From positions 62,001-126,000 of the forward strand of contig NZ_AVGG01000011.1 of NCBI RefSeq assembly GCF_000498535.1: a stretch of DNA of 64,000 nucleotides. The letters run 5' to 3'. This document shows positions 1 through 8,631 of this stretch, one piece after another (position 1 is the first letter of the stretch; every line of letters begins with the position of its first letter). The stretch is from Flavobacterium limnosediminis JC2902 (lineage in GTDB: Bacteria; Bacteroidota; Bacteroidia; Flavobacteriales; Flavobacteriaceae). Below the pieces are notes generated by a model. The model was not told where the DNA came from, did no database searches, and saw nothing but the letters and a program-made list of their open reading frames with translations. The position numbers were made by a program, and so were the translations under genes.

Positions 1-845
1 AATTGAACTCCTTTGTTTTTGAAAGAAGAACCACAAATCATCGGAATGATTGCCATGTCGATTGTAGCAGCACGTAATGCATTGTTGATCTCTTCTTCAG
101 TAATAGAGTTCTCATCCTCCATATACTTATCAAGAAGATTCTCATCATACTCAGCAACCGCTTCGATTAATGCAGAACGGAATTCTTTAACTTCCGCTAC
201 CATATCAGCAGGGATGTCAACAATATCAAAAGTAGCTCCTTGTGTTTCATCATGCCATACAATAGCTTGATTTTTCACTAAATCCACTACTCCTTTAAAA
301 TCATTTTCTTCACCGATTGGCAATGTGATCGCAACTGCATTAGACTTTAACATGTCTCTAACTTGCTGACATACGTTCAAGAAGTTAGAACCCTGACGGT
401 CCATTTTGTTTACGAATCCCATACGCGGCACTCTATATTGATCTGCAAGTCTCCAGTTAGTTTCTGATTGAGGCTCAACACCATCAACAGCACTAAACAA
501 GAAAACCAATCCATCCAATACACGTAACGAACGGTTTACCTCTACAGTAAAGTCAACGTGTCCCGGGGTATCAATAATATTAAAGTGGTACGGTTTTGAT
601 TCAGGTAATACTTTACCCTGCTCAGTTGGGAAATTCCACTCACAAGTTGTAGCAGCAGAAGTAATGGTAATACCTCTTTCCTGCTCTTGTGCCATCCAGT
701 CCATTGTTGCAGCACCTTCGTGCACTTCACCAATTTTGTGTGATTTTCCAGTATAAAACAAGATACGCTCCGTTGTTGTTGTTTTACCAGCATCAATGTG
801 AGCCGCAATCCCGATATTTCTTGTGTATTTTAAATCTCTAGCCAT
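1..845 (-). CDS. fusA: Elongation factor G, N-terminal part (cut by window edge)
   Basis: This is the GTPase that drives translocation on the ribosome and, with RRF, ribosome recycling. About 281 N-terminal residues are visible; the rest lies beyond position 1. The protein opens [20 protein letters not shown]. The G1 loop AHIDAGKT is at residues 15-22, followed by the switch I RGIT sequence, G3 DTPGH and G4 NKMD, all intact. The ATG is at 845-843, 10 bases after the rpsG stop codon. That spacing and the order rpsL-rpsG-fusA are the classic str operon, so it is probably transcribed from the rpsL promoter. No internal stop is seen. It is clearly EF-G and not a TetM-like protection protein, given its place in the operon. 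Confidence 0.97.
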   Translation of the reverse strand, partial: MARDLKYTRNIGIAAHIDAGKTTTTERILFYTGKSHKIGEVHEGAATMDWMAQEQERGITITSAATTCEWNFPTEQGKVLPESKPYHFNIIDTPGHVDFTVEVNRSLRVLDGLVFLFSAVDGVEPQSETNWRLADQYRVPRMGFVNKMDRQGSNFLNVCQQVRDMLKSNAVAITLPIGEENDFKGVVDLVKNQAIVWHDETQGATFDIVDIPADMVAEVKEFRSALIEAVAEYDENLLDKYMEDENSITEEEINNALRAATIDMAIIPMICGSSFKNKGVQ

Positions 846-855
846 TTCTTATGAA

Positions 856-1332
856 TTAAAATCTAAAGTGAGAGAATGCTTTATTAGCTTCTGCCATTTT
901 GTGAGTATCCATTCTTTTCTTAACAGCAGCACCTTCTTCTTTAGCCGCAGCTAAGATTTCAGACGCTAATTTGCCTGCCATTGATTTTTCATTTCTTCTT
1001 CTTGCATAAAGAATCATCCATTTCATCGCCATAGAAATTTTTCTATCCGGACGAATTTGCATTGGAATTTGGAATGTAGCTCCACCCACACGACGTGAAC
1101 GAACTTCTACGTGAGGCATAACATTTGTTAATGCATCTTTCCAGATTTCTAATGATGATTTTTCTGCATCTTGCTTCTTAGACTCTACGATGTCAATTGC
1201 ATCATAAAACACCTTGAACGCTGTTGATTTCTTACCATCCCACATTAAGTTGTTCACAAAACGCGTTACCAATTGATCATTAAATCTTGGATCTGGTAAA
1301 AGAGGTCTTTTTTTGGCCTGTCTTTTTCTCAT
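856..1332 (-). CDS. rpsG: 30S ribosomal protein S7
   Basis: S7 is the primary assembly protein of the 30S head; it binds the 3' major domain of 16S rRNA and lines the E site. The 158-residue product has the family's normal length. It begins [20 protein letters not shown], carries the conserved [18 protein letters not shown] segment near residues 21-38 and the [11 protein letters not shown] beta-hairpin region near residues 80-90, and ends [15 protein letters not shown]. It lies 24 bases after rpsL and 10 bases before fusA on the same strand, so it is a middle cistron of the str operon. In Enterobacteria S7 represses this operon by binding its mRNA; nothing here shows whether that holds in this organism. 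Confidence 0.98.
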   Translation of the reverse strand: MRKRQAKKRPLLPDPRFNDQLVTRFVNNLMWDGKKSTAFKVFYDAIDIVESKKQDAEKSSLEIWKDALTNVMPHVEVRSRRVGGATFQIPMQIRPDRKISMAMKWMILYARRRNEKSMAGKLASEILAAAKEEGAAVKKRMDTHKMAEANKAFSHFRF

Positions 1333-1356
1333 GTCTTTTTCTTAAAAGTTTTTAAA

Positions 1357-1740
1357 TTACTTTTTAGCTTCTTTAGGGCGTTTAGCACCGTACTTAGATC
1401 TTCTTTGCGTTCTTCCTGCAACCCCTGACGTGTCAAGCGCTCCACGAACGATATGATATCTAACACCTGGTAAATCTTTTACCCTTCCGCCTCGCACTAA
1501 TACTATCGAGTGCTCTTGTAGATTGTGTCCTTCACCTGGGATGTAAGCATTTACCTCGTTACCATTTGTCAAACGTACACGCGCAACTTTACGCATTGCC
1601 GAGTTTGGTTTTTTTGGTGTAGTAGTGTAAACACGCGTACAAACCCCTCTTCTTTGAGGACAAGAATCTAAAGCAACCGATTTACTCTTCTTAGTGATCT
1701 GAGTTCTTCCTGTTCTTACTAATTGTTGAATTGTTGGCAT
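1357..1740 (-). CDS. rpsL: 30S ribosomal protein S12
   Basis: S12 sits at the decoding centre and affects translational accuracy. The 127-residue protein is full length: [12 protein letters not shown] at the start, the [20 protein letters not shown] loop, then [15 protein letters not shown] and a basic tail. The lysines equivalent to E. coli Lys43 (in PKKPNSA) and Lys88 (in RVKDLPG) are both present, so the usual streptomycin-resistance substitutions are absent. It is the first gene of the str operon. A Bacteroidetes-type promoter lies about 50 bases upstream of its ATG. Confidence 0.98.
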
Positions 1741-1793
1741 AATTAAATACTAAAAATTTCTTATTTTTAAATTTCCCGCTTTTTACGGGGTTG

Positions 1794-1824
1794 CAAATGT
1801 AGAAATTAATTTCGAGAAAACAAA
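1794..1824 (-). promoter_or_regulatory. Promoter of the rpsL-rpsG-fusA operon
   Basis: On the minus strand, TTTG (1824-1821) is followed after 19 bases by TACATTTG (1801-1794). This fits the Bacteroidetes primary-sigma consensus TTTG-N17-23-TAnnTTTG. Transcription would start near 1789, giving a leader of about 50 nt. That leader opens with a small CCCG/CGGG hairpin (about 1775-1789), possibly a stability or feedback element. Confidence 0.7.
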
Positions 1825-1921
1825 CCATAAAACATTAATTTTCAACTACATTAATCAACACATCGATCAAAGATACTTTTTTCTCTTTTTTACGTTATTT
1901 TTACCAAAACAAATCCGGCTC

Positions 1922-3586
1922 TTGAAAAACATTCTTCTACTCACCCTTTTCACCATCACCTGCTTTTCAGTAAAAGCACAAAATCTGCATCTGAAAATCG
2001 AAGGGATTTCAACCGAAGAAACCAAAATCATCGACAGTATCGGATACAAAAAACAACACGAAAATACCAAATCGATTCTTAACGAAACCGGAAACCTATC
2101 CGCTACCCTGTTCAAAAAAGGGTATCTGGAAAGCCAATTGCTGAATCAGAAAAAAACAAGCGACAGCTCGTTCGTGTTTTATTATTCCGTCGGAAAACAA
2201 ACTTCACACATACATATATATATAGGTGTACTTTCCGAAGAAGAAAAAAATTTGCTGGAATTCGAATCCGATACCCTAAAGCTAACCACTTCGGAAGTGG
2301 AAAACTTCATGAACACCAATCTGGCCAAACTAGAACAAAGCGGCTACTCGTTGAGCGAACTGCGGTTGGTGAACCATAAAAAAATCGGCAATCACCTTTC
2401 AGCTACACTACAACTCAAAACGGAGAAGAAACGAAACCTGAACGACATCGTAATTATTGGCTACGACAAATTCCCGGAAGGCATCCGAAAAAATATCGCC
2501 AAACAATACCAAAAACAACCTTTCAATCAGGAAACTTTAAAAAAACTCGATAACGATTTCAAGTCGCTGCCCTTTGTCGCCCAAATCAAATATCCAGAAA
2601 TTCTGTTCACCAAGGACAGCACAAAGGTATATGTGTATTTAGAAAAAACGCGTGCCAACCGATTTGACGGATTTATAGGCTTTGCCAACGAAGAAAACAC
2701 AGGCATCCGTTTTAACGGCTATCTCGACCTGCTTTTGAACAACGCTTTAAATTCGGGAGAGAAGTTTAATCTATACTGGAAAGGCGACGGTAAAAAACAA
2801 ACCACATTTAATATCGGCACCGAAGTCCCTTACATTTTTAAAAGTCCTCTTGGCATTAAAGCCAATCTTCGAATCTTTAAACAAGACAGTCTTTTCCAAA
2901 ATACAACCACCGACATTGATTTAGGTTACTATTTCAATTACAATTCCAGAGTTTTTCTCGGATACCAATCGGCAGAATCGGTGGACATCCAAAAAACGAC
3001 TTCCGGTACGATTAGCAGTTATTCCAACTCATTCTGGACCACTTCCTACCAGTTCACCAAACCCAATCCGGACGATTTTCTGTTCCGTGAAAAAATCAGC
3101 TTAAATGTGAAATTCGGAACCGGAAAGCGCACATCAAAAATAGAAACCAACAGCCAGCAATTCACCCAACTTGGCGCGCATTACAATTTCTATCTGAATA
3201 AAAAAAACATCATATTCGTCAAAAACCAAAGCTTCTACCTCCAGAGCGACAACTACATCAGCAACGAATTGTACCGTTTCGGGGGAATCAATTCCATACG
3301 GGGATTCAGCGAAAACAGTTTACAAGCGAATTTATTTACCGCCCTTATAACCGAATACCGCTACGTTTTAACACCCGGTATGTACGTACACAGCATCATT
3401 GATTACGGCTATTTTCAGGATAAAACCGCCGATACAAAAGAAAACCTGCTCGGTCTCGGATTTGGTTTCGGCCTAATAACCAAAAACGGATTATTCAATT
3501 TAATTTACGCCAACGGAAGCACTCGCGACCAAGCCATAAAACTTTCGAACTCCATCGTTCACATCAGTTTTAAAACGAATTTTTAA
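1922..3586 (+). CDS. Omp85-family outer membrane protein (BamA/TamA-like)
   Basis: This is a predicted outer-membrane beta-barrel of the Omp85 superfamily, whose members insert or translocate proteins or lipids at the outer membrane. Residues 1-19 form a signal peptide ending in VKAQ. A POTRA-like segment spans roughly residues 170-235. The C-terminal half is beta-barrel and ends IVHISFKTNF, with the terminal Phe typical of barrel signals. The motif FGGINSIRGF near residue 455 matches the family's conserved L6 loop (G..S/VRGF/Y). The start is TTG at 1922: no in-frame ATG precedes the signal peptide, and starting here gives a normal n-region. At 554 residues it is shorter than BamA and nearer to TamA-like proteins. 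It stands alone, divergent from the str operon, so its partner and substrate cannot be read from context. Confidence 0.78.
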   Translation: MKNILLLTLFTITCFSVKAQNLHLKIEGISTEETKIIDSIGYKKQHENTKSILNETGNLSATLFKKGYLESQLLNQKKTSDSSFVFYYSVGKQTSHIHIYIGVLSEEEKNLLEFESDTLKLTTSEVENFMNTNLAKLEQSGYSLSELRLVNHKKIGNHLSATLQLKTEKKRNLNDIVIIGYDKFPEGIRKNIAKQYQKQPFNQETLKKLDNDFKSLPFVAQIKYPEILFTKDSTKVYVYLEKTRANRFDGFIGFANEENTGIRFNGYLDLLLNNALNSGEKFNLYWKGDGKKQTTFNIGTEVPYIFKSPLGIKANLRIFKQDSLFQNTTTDIDLGYYFNYNSRVFLGYQSAESVDIQKTTSGTISSYSNSFWTTSYQFTKPNPDDFLFREKISLNVKFGTGKRTSKIETNSQQFTQLGAHYNFYLNKKNIIFVKNQSFYLQSDNYISNELYRFGGINSIRGFSENSLQANLFTALITEYRYVLTPGMYVHSIIDYGYFQDKTADTKENLLGLGFGFGLITKNGLFNLIYANGSTRDQAIKLSNSIVHISFKTNF

Positions 3587-3832
3587 GAGAGACTTCTTAG
3601 ACAACTTAGACCGTTTAGATTATTAGACTTCTTAGATAAATTATACCTTTTAGATTTTTACAGACGTCACAGATTATTAGATCTTTAAAAAAGACCCGAT
3701 CTTTTAAAATCAAATTTTAAATAAACTGAAAAGTCTGAAAATCTAGGTAGTCCGGAAAATCTAATAATCTAAAAAGTCTAATTTGTCTAAAAATCTAAGT
3801 CGTCTAAAAATCTAATATACTATCTTTGCCTC
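3587..3832 (+). repeat. Intergenic degenerate repeats in two opposed blocks
   Basis: The spacer between the Omp85 gene and rlmB is built from two blocks of a degenerate 8-9 bp word. In the first (about 3590-3690) the word reads TTAGAC/TTAGAT. In the second (about 3727-3818) it reads GTCTAA/ATCTAA, the reverse complement. The two arms can therefore pair into a long imperfect hairpin. No ORF is supported here. The second block runs straight into the rlmB -7 box. Confidence 0.7.
3821..3828 (+). promoter_or_regulatory. -7 box of rlmB, very close to its ATG
   Basis: TATCTTTG matches the Bacteroidetes -7 consensus TAnnTTTG exactly and ends only four bases before the rlmB ATG at 3833. No TTTG occurs 17-23 bases upstream. 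If this box is used, the transcript would start at or next to the start codon, giving a leaderless or near-leaderless mRNA. Confidence 0.55.
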
Positions 3833-4567
3833 ATGGAAAAAGAACACCTAATATTCGGAATCAGAGCCATTATCGAGGCCATAAACGCAGGAAAAGAAGT
3901 TGACAAAGTTTTTATTCAGAAAGACGCACAAGGCGATCTGATGCAGGATTTGATGAAAACGATGAAAAAAAACAGCATCAATTTCTCTTATGTTCCCGTA
4001 GAAAAATTAAACCGATTAACCTCCAATAACCATCAGGGTGCCGTGGCTACCATTGCCCCTATTTCGTTTGTATCACTGGAAACTTTAGTGGAAGGCGTAA
4101 TCGAAAGTGGTAAAAAACCCCTGTTCTTAATTTTAGACCAATTGTCGGATGCACGTAATTTCGGTGCCATCATCAGAACAGCAGAATGTACCGGTGTAGA
4201 CGGAATCATTGTTCAGAAACAAGGTTCAGCTCCCGTAAACGGTGACACGGTAAAAACCTCTGCCGGCGCGGTATTCAACGTGCCCATCTGCAAAGTGGAT
4301 CATATCAAAGATGCCATTTTCTATTTACAAGGTTCGGGAATCAAAACCGTAGCCGCAACCGAAAAAACAGAACAAAACATTTACGATATCGACTTTAGTG
4401 AACCCGTAGCGATTATCATGGGAAGCGAAGACCGCGGGGTGAATCCGTCCGTTTTAAAAATCGTGGATGAAAAAGCGAAGTTACCAATGTTCGGCACCAT
4501 CGGCTCACTGAATGTGTCCGTGGCTTGTGGCGCATTTTTATACGAAACCATTCGTCAGAGAAGTTAA
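3833..4567 (+). CDS. rlmB: 23S rRNA (guanosine-2'-O-)-methyltransferase RlmB
   Basis: This SpoU/TrmH-class (SPOUT knot) enzyme uses SAM to methylate the ribose of G2251 (E. coli numbering) in the 23S rRNA P loop. The 244-residue length is typical. An N-terminal L30e-like substrate-binding domain (about residues 1-75, MEKEHLIFGIRAIIEAINAG) is followed by the catalytic domain. The three SPOUT motifs are intact: DARNFGAIIRTAE, IIMGSEDRGV and SLNVSVACGAFLYE. It is monocistronic, with its own -7 box directly upstream and a hairpin terminator downstream. TrmH-type tRNA methyltransferases are related, but the N-terminal domain favours RlmB. Confidence 0.92.
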   Translation: MEKEHLIFGIRAIIEAINAGKEVDKVFIQKDAQGDLMQDLMKTMKKNSINFSYVPVEKLNRLTSNNHQGAVATIAPISFVSLETLVEGVIESGKKPLFLILDQLSDARNFGAIIRTAECTGVDGIIVQKQGSAPVNGDTVKTSAGAVFNVPICKVDHIKDAIFYLQGSGIKTVAATEKTEQNIYDIDFSEPVAIIMGSEDRGVNPSVLKIVDEKAKLPMFGTIGSLNVSVACGAFLYETIRQRS

Positions 4568-4592
4568 TCTCACAGAAATAACAGAATTAGGA

Positions 4593-4623
4593 AAGTCCGA
4601 AGCGAATGTTTCGGGCTTTTTTT
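4593..4623 (+). terminator. Rho-independent terminator after rlmB
   Basis: Stem AAGTCCGAA (4593-4601) pairs with TTCGGGCTT (4610-4618) with one G-U pair, around an 8-base loop, followed by a T run to 4623. It lies 26 bases after the rlmB stop codon. Confidence 0.85.
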
Positions 4624-4631
4624 GTGGTCGC

Positions 4632-4693
4632 AATTCCCGCTCTCGCCTTTAGTTCCCACCTAGCGGTGGGAAGCTACCGGCTCCATCGGGGCT
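4632..4693 (-). ncRNA. Divergent copy of a Flavo-1-like RNA element
   Basis: Read on the minus strand this starts AGCCCCGATGGAGCCGG, continues into a perfect 8-bp hairpin TTCCCACC/GGTGGGAA (arms 4653-4660 and 4665-4672, loop TAGC), and ends GGCGAGAGCGGGAATTG. The order of blocks (AGCCC.GAT, CGG, variable hairpin, GAgAGCGGGAA) matches the clearer copies at 6501-6573 and 16866-16935. It is the most diverged of the three. From memory these resemble the Rfam Flavo-1 family; no covariance search was run. Confidence 0.45.
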
Positions 4694-4819
4694 AGATGGG
4701 TTTCCATTTGTGTATCTGTAACGGCAACACCCTAAAAACAAAGTATCAAAACTTCTGATTTTCAAACACACAGTTCCAATTTATTCGCCCCCAAAATACA
4801 CGACAAAGCATTTACTAAC

Positions 4820-5515
4820 TCAATTAAAAAAGGATTCTATTTCGCGTGACAATTTATCCAGATTCACTTTCTCAAAAGCGTGCACCGTATTGGGCACAAC
4901 CCAAAACTGATTATTTGCCTTTGAATTGTACAGCGCCCGCGTTTCGTCTAAACTCACCATAGCATCCTTATCACCAACCGAAAAAAGAACAGGTTGCTCT
5001 AAACTGCCTACTTCGGCAAGAGTAAGCGGAGGCTGTTGCCCCATAACAAGCATCATTTTAGCCGTTTCTTTTACCAATTTTGGCGCTTTATCCACTTGAT
5101 GCAATACCTGCAGGTATTGGGTAAATTTAGGCACCTTCTGCTCCATAATTTCCCAATTTAACATCGCTGCTTCTTTTTTGCTGCTTTCCGGATTCCAGTC
5201 AAACTTAGTCGCCAACGTAAATACTTTGCTGACCATGTGCGGGTAATGTTTGGCCAGATACAAGGCAACATAGCCTCCCATACTGTAACCGAAAATCGCT
5301 ACATTGCTAAGTCCATGCTGATTCAAAAAATCGAGGACCTGTTGGGAAAAAGAAGGAATACTCAACGTTTCACGATCAATCAGCGGAGAATTGCCATGAC
5401 CAATAAAATCAAGAGTGTAAACTTGGTAACGGGCAGAAAGTTGTTTTTTTAAGGTTTCGAACTGGGCTTGCGAACCCAATGCTCCATGTAAAAGTAATAA
5501 AGGCTGCATAGGCAT
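4820..5515 (-). CDS. Alpha/beta-fold hydrolase
   Basis: A 231-residue single-domain cytoplasmic hydrolase. The oxyanion-hole segment LLLLHGALGS is near residues 6-15. The nucleophile elbow GYSMGG is near residues 76-81, the acidic residue is in GDKDAM, and the catalytic His is in NTVHAFEK near the C-terminus, so the triad is complete. It resembles the MenH / small esterase group, but nothing menaquinone-related is next to it, so the substrate is unknown. No signal peptide is seen. It could be transcribed with the upstream rhomboid gene, since the 57-base gap holds no clear terminator. Confidence 0.85.
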   Translation of the reverse strand: MPMQPLLLLHGALGSQAQFETLKKQLSARYQVYTLDFIGHGNSPLIDRETLSIPSFSQQVLDFLNQHGLSNVAIFGYSMGGYVALYLAKHYPHMVSKVFTLATKFDWNPESSKKEAAMLNWEIMEQKVPKFTQYLQVLHQVDKAPKLVKETAKMMLVMGQQPPLTLAEVGSLEQPVLFSVGDKDAMVSLDETRALYNSKANNQFWVVPNTVHAFEKVNLDKLSREIESFFN

Positions 5516-5572
5516 ACTGATTAAAAAACCAAAGATACATTTTTGAAAGATTTTTTAGATACTTTGTTTTTA

Positions 5573-6373
5573 CTATTGAAATTGTTCTTTATTGGCGACA
5601 TCGCGCCCCGAAGACTCATCATTTGACTCATCCGATTCTTTCAAAAAATAAATAACCGGTAAATTCGATATAAAATAGGAATACTGCTCGGCAATCGGTT
5701 CCGGTTTGGGGGTTGGTACAAAATTGCCATTTTCGTCAAAATGTTTCATAAACGGGTCTAGAGACGGATCGAAATCCGGTTGTTCCCAATCGTATTTGAT
5801 TGGCTTCTGATAATCCTGTGTCTTTATGAAATACGACAATAAAAAACCGGTGATGAATCCCGCCAAATGTCCTTCCCAGGAAATATTTTCTTCTGCACTC
5901 GGAAAAAGATACCACACCGTTCCTCCGTACAAAACCACTATCGTTAACGATAACGCTACCAAACGATAGTATCCGGACTGGATCCCTTTAAAGAACATGA
6001 AACTCACAAGTACATAAATCAGCCCACTCGCACCAATATGCATGCTTTCCCTACCGATCAGCCAGGTTCCGAATCCCGACATCAAGATCCCCAAAACCAA
6101 AACCTGTAAACTCTGTTCGCGGTAAAAATAACGCAATGCCATAACCAGCAAAAAAATCGGAATGGAATTATTGTAAATATGCTGCAAATCGCCATGTAAA
6201 AACGGACTGAAGACAATCCCTCTCATGCCCGAAAAGCTTCTCGGATAAATTCCGAAATCATACAGACTCATTTTGAAACGGATTTCGAACCAAAATACCA
6301 CCCATATCGCCAAAAGGAACAATAGCGGCCAGGCAATCACGGAAGCGGAAAATTTAAAATCAGTTTCTTTCAT
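5573..6373 (-). CDS. Rhomboid-family intramembrane serine protease
   Basis: An integral membrane protease expected to cleave transmembrane segments within the bilayer. The first helix is near residues 12-30. The conserved HGDLQHIYNNS segment carries the His and Asn of the oxyanion region. GASGLIYVL holds the catalytic Ser (GxSG) and EGHLAGFITGFLLSYF the catalytic His, so the dyad is intact. A hydrophilic tail of about 80 residues follows the last helix. I start it at MKETDFKFS (6373) and not at the upstream ATG at 6418: the extra 15 residues are atypical, and MKETDFKF is how I recall relatives starting. The downstream hydrolase gene follows within 57 bases. Confidence 0.86.
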   Translation of the reverse strand: MKETDFKFSASVIAWPLLFLLAIWVVFWFEIRFKMSLYDFGIYPRSFSGMRGIVFSPFLHGDLQHIYNNSIPIFLLVMALRYFYREQSLQVLVLGILMSGFGTWLIGRESMHIGASGLIYVLVSFMFFKGIQSGYYRLVALSLTIVVLYGGTVWYLFPSAEENISWEGHLAGFITGFLLSYFIKTQDYQKPIKYDWEQPDFDPSLDPFMKHFDENGNFVPTPKPEPIAEQYSYFISNLPVIYFLKESDESNDESSGRDVANKEQFQ

Positions 6374-6500
6374 ATCTTGAATTTGCAGAAAGGTTATCAA
6401 AAACAAATCCAAAAGCAATTTAATGAAGTTTTGTCACTCCTGAACCATTACCACATCGACAAGATAAGAAAAAAGTACCATTTCCTCACCCGATTCCCAT

Positions 6501-6573
6501 AGCCCAGATCGCAACGGCATCCTTTTTATCCGGCTTTTTCAGCCGGATAAAAAGATATAGTGGAGAGCTGGAT
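6501..6573 (+). ncRNA. Flavo-1-like RNA element
   Basis: The order is AGCCCAGATCGCAACGGCATCC, then a perfect 14-bp hairpin (CTTTTTATCCGGCT / AGCCGGATAAAAAG, loop TTTTC), then ATATAG.GGAGAGCTGGA. The blocks AGCCC.GAT, CGGCATCC, AAAAGATA and GGA.AGC.GGA recur at 16866-16935 with a different hairpin sequence, so the stem is kept while its bases change. It lies in the divergent gap between the rhomboid and rarA genes. Identification as the flavobacterial Flavo-1 motif is from memory of its consensus. Confidence 0.6.
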
Positions 6574-6606
6574 TAGCTTCAAATAAAAAATATTAATTTT
6601 ACGCCT

Positions 6607-7884
6607 ATGGAAGCACCTTTAGCCGAACGCATTCGTCCGCAAAACTTATCGGAATACATCAGTCAGTCGCATTTAGTGGGAGAACAAGGTTCGTTAACCC
6701 ATCAGATTGCACGCGGCATCATACCATCGCTGATTTTATGGGGCCCGCCGGGAACGGGAAAAACCACGCTGGCACAGATTATGGCACAAGAAAGTAAGCG
6801 TCCGTTTTACACCCTGAGCGCTATTAACTCGGGCGTGAAAGACATTCGTGATGTGATTGACAAAGCCAAGCAAAGCGGCGGATTGTTCACGGCTAAAAAC
6901 CCGATTTTGTTCATCGACGAGATTCACCGTTTCAGTAAATCGCAGCAGGATTCGCTACTGGCAGCGGTGGAAAAAGGATGGGTAACTTTAATTGGCGCAA
7001 CCACAGAAAACCCGAGTTTTGAAGTGATCCCCGCTTTATTGTCAAGATGTCAGGTCTACATCCTGAATGCGTTTTCGAAAGAGGATTTGGAAGCGTTATT
7101 ACATCGGGCAATGGAAACCGACGAAATCCTGAAATCCAAAAATATTCAACTCAAGGAAACCGAAGCATTATTGCGACTTTCCGGTGGTGACGGACGAAAA
7201 CTGCTCAATATTTTCGAACTAATCGTGAATGCTTCTGAATCGGAAACCATTGATATCACCAATGAGAAAGTGATGCAGCTGGTACAGAAAAACACGGTGT
7301 TGTATGACAAAACCGGGGAGCAGCATTATGATATTGTATCGGCGTTTATAAAATCCATCCGCGGGAGCGACCCGAATGGCGCGGTATATTGGCTGGCAAG
7401 AATGATTGAAGGCGGAGAAGACGTGAAATTCATTGCCCGAAGAATGCTCATCTTAGCTTCGGAAGATATTGGCAATGCTAACCCGACTGCCTTAATCATG
7501 GCCAATAATACCTTTCAGGCGGTAACCACTATCGGGTATCCTGAAAGCCGCATTATTTTGAGTCAGTGTGCCGTTTATCTGGCAACTTCCGCTAAAAGTA
7601 ATGCAAGTTATATGGCCATAGGAAAAGCACAACAAATGGTAAAACAAACGGGGGATTTGCCGGTTCCGCTACATCTGCGTAATGCACCTACTAAACTAAT
7701 GAAGGAATTGGGGTATGGCGACGAATATAAATACTCGCACGATTTCGCCAATAATTTTGCCGAACAGGAATTTTTACCCGAAGACCTTTCCAATACTACC
7801 TTTTACGAGCCTGGGAATAATGCCCGCGAACGAGAATTGCGTCAGTTTTTAAAGAATCGCTGGAACGATAAGTACGGTTATTAA
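6607..7884 (+). CDS. rarA: Replication-associated recombination protein A (RarA/MgsA, AAA+ ATPase)
   Basis: A clamp-loader-like AAA+ ATPase that acts at stalled replication forks and binds SSB; homologue of yeast Mgs1 and human WRNIP1. The 425-residue length is normal. Walker [10 protein letters not shown] is at residues 46-54, Walker [10 protein letters not shown] near residue 100, sensor 1 [10 protein letters not shown] and the arginine finger region PALLSRC follow. The C-terminal half has the MgsA_C tetramerisation domain ([20 protein letters not shown], then [16 protein letters not shown]). It starts with ATG directly before [10 protein letters not shown], the usual N-terminus. It appears monocistronic, with a heptamer repeat after its stop codon. 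Confidence 0.94.
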   Translation: MEAPLAERIRPQNLSEYISQSHLVGEQGSLTHQIARGIIPSLILWGPPGTGKTTLAQIMAQESKRPFYTLSAINSGVKDIRDVIDKAKQSGGLFTAKNPILFIDEIHRFSKSQQDSLLAAVEKGWVTLIGATTENPSFEVIPALLSRCQVYILNAFSKEDLEALLHRAMETDEILKSKNIQLKETEALLRLSGGDGRKLLNIFELIVNASESETIDITNEKVMQLVQKNTVLYDKTGEQHYDIVSAFIKSIRGSDPNGAVYWLARMIEGGEDVKFIARRMLILASEDIGNANPTALIMANNTFQAVTTIGYPESRIILSQCAVYLATSAKSNASYMAIGKAQQMVKQTGDLPVPLHLRNAPTKLMKELGYGDEYKYSHDFANNFAEQEFLPEDLSNTTFYEPGNNARERELRQFLKNRWNDKYGY

Positions 7885-7893
7885 TGGAAAAGA

Positions 7894-7921
7894 ATGAGTT
7901 ATGAGTTATGAGTTATAAATT
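7894..7921 (+). repeat. Heptamer tandem repeat after rarA
   Basis: ATGAGTT is repeated three times without interruption (7894-7914), followed by the variant ATAAATT (7915-7921). It fills most of the gap between the convergent ends of rarA and the gene at 7929. The same 7-bp family recurs at 24401-24435. Confidence 0.85.
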
Positions 7922-7928
7922 GTAACAT

Positions 7929-8630
7929 TTAAAACTTAATCTCCAATTTCTCAGAAACCAGTTTTTCGTTTTGATAGTACTCAAAAATCCATTGGTTGTT
8001 CGCATGAAAAACAACGCCTTGCTGATTTTCTTTTTGTCCAATATAAAAATTAGTCGCAGAAGTTTTGAAAAGTTTCATAACCACTTTCGGAGAGGAATCC
8101 ACTAGCTGAAATCCGTTTGAAATAGGCTGCGCAAAGAGTTGTGAAGTTGCGACTATCAGTTGTATATTCTCCTCTTTTGTTTTCGCGACCGCTGTAACGG
8201 CTGAATCTTTCGGCTTACTGTTTAAAATTTCCAGTGATTTCCCAACTGTACGAAACGCCTGAACATACGCTTTGGCATATTCCTTCTCGCGGCTTACCCC
8301 TTCCTCCGAAACATAAACCACCTGATTTTTACAATCTTTAAGTTCAATTTTTATCTTCGTTGAAAACAAGGTGTTATTTTCAACCATATCGGCAAAAAGT
8401 GCACGACAACGGTTCTCGGCTAAATCCTGCGGAAAAACGTCGCCATCATAATACACCTCATAACCCTGATTTTCAAAGACCGTTTTGGTCAGCGAATTCA
8501 TATTATACATGTTGGCTTGCTTCAAAAAACCGAATTTTTTCGGAACAATGATGTATTTATAGTCATTTACGTTTTGGGAAAACATAAAAGACGTAAACAA
8601 TAAGGTTAGCAGTAATACTGTCTTTTTCAT
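7929..8630 (-). CDS. Exported protein of unknown function
   Basis: I do not recognise a named domain. The first 19 residues (MKKTVLLLTLLFTSFMFSQ) form a signal peptide with the flavobacterial FSQ cleavage context. The mature part of about 214 residues is mixed alpha/beta, with PKKFGFLKQANMYNMNSLTK near residues 30-50, a CKNQVVYVSEEG segment in the middle and a C-terminal beta-rich stretch ending LVSEKLEIKF. No TMs, lipobox or T9SS domain are seen, so it is probably periplasmic. It begins one base after the stop codon of the YjjG-type nucleotidase gene, so the two are very likely co-transcribed. Confidence 0.75.
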   Translation of the reverse strand: MKKTVLLLTLLFTSFMFSQNVNDYKYIIVPKKFGFLKQANMYNMNSLTKTVFENQGYEVYYDGDVFPQDLAENRCRALFADMVENNTLFSTKIKIELKDCKNQVVYVSEEGVSREKEYAKAYVQAFRTVGKSLEILNSKPKDSAVTAVAKTKEENIQLIVATSQLFAQPISNGFQLVDSSPKVVMKLFKTSATNFYIGQKENQQGVVFHANNQWIFEYYQNEKLVSEKLEIKF

Positions 8631-8631
8631 T

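Noticed and set aside
1357..1740. Streptomycin-resistance change in rpsL
   Set aside because: Lysines equivalent to E. coli Lys43 and Lys88 are both present.
1868..1875. Second minus-strand -7 box (TATCTTTG) upstream of rpsL
   Set aside because: Exact -7 match but no TTTG 17-23 bases away; the pair at 1794-1824 is better. It could still be a secondary start.
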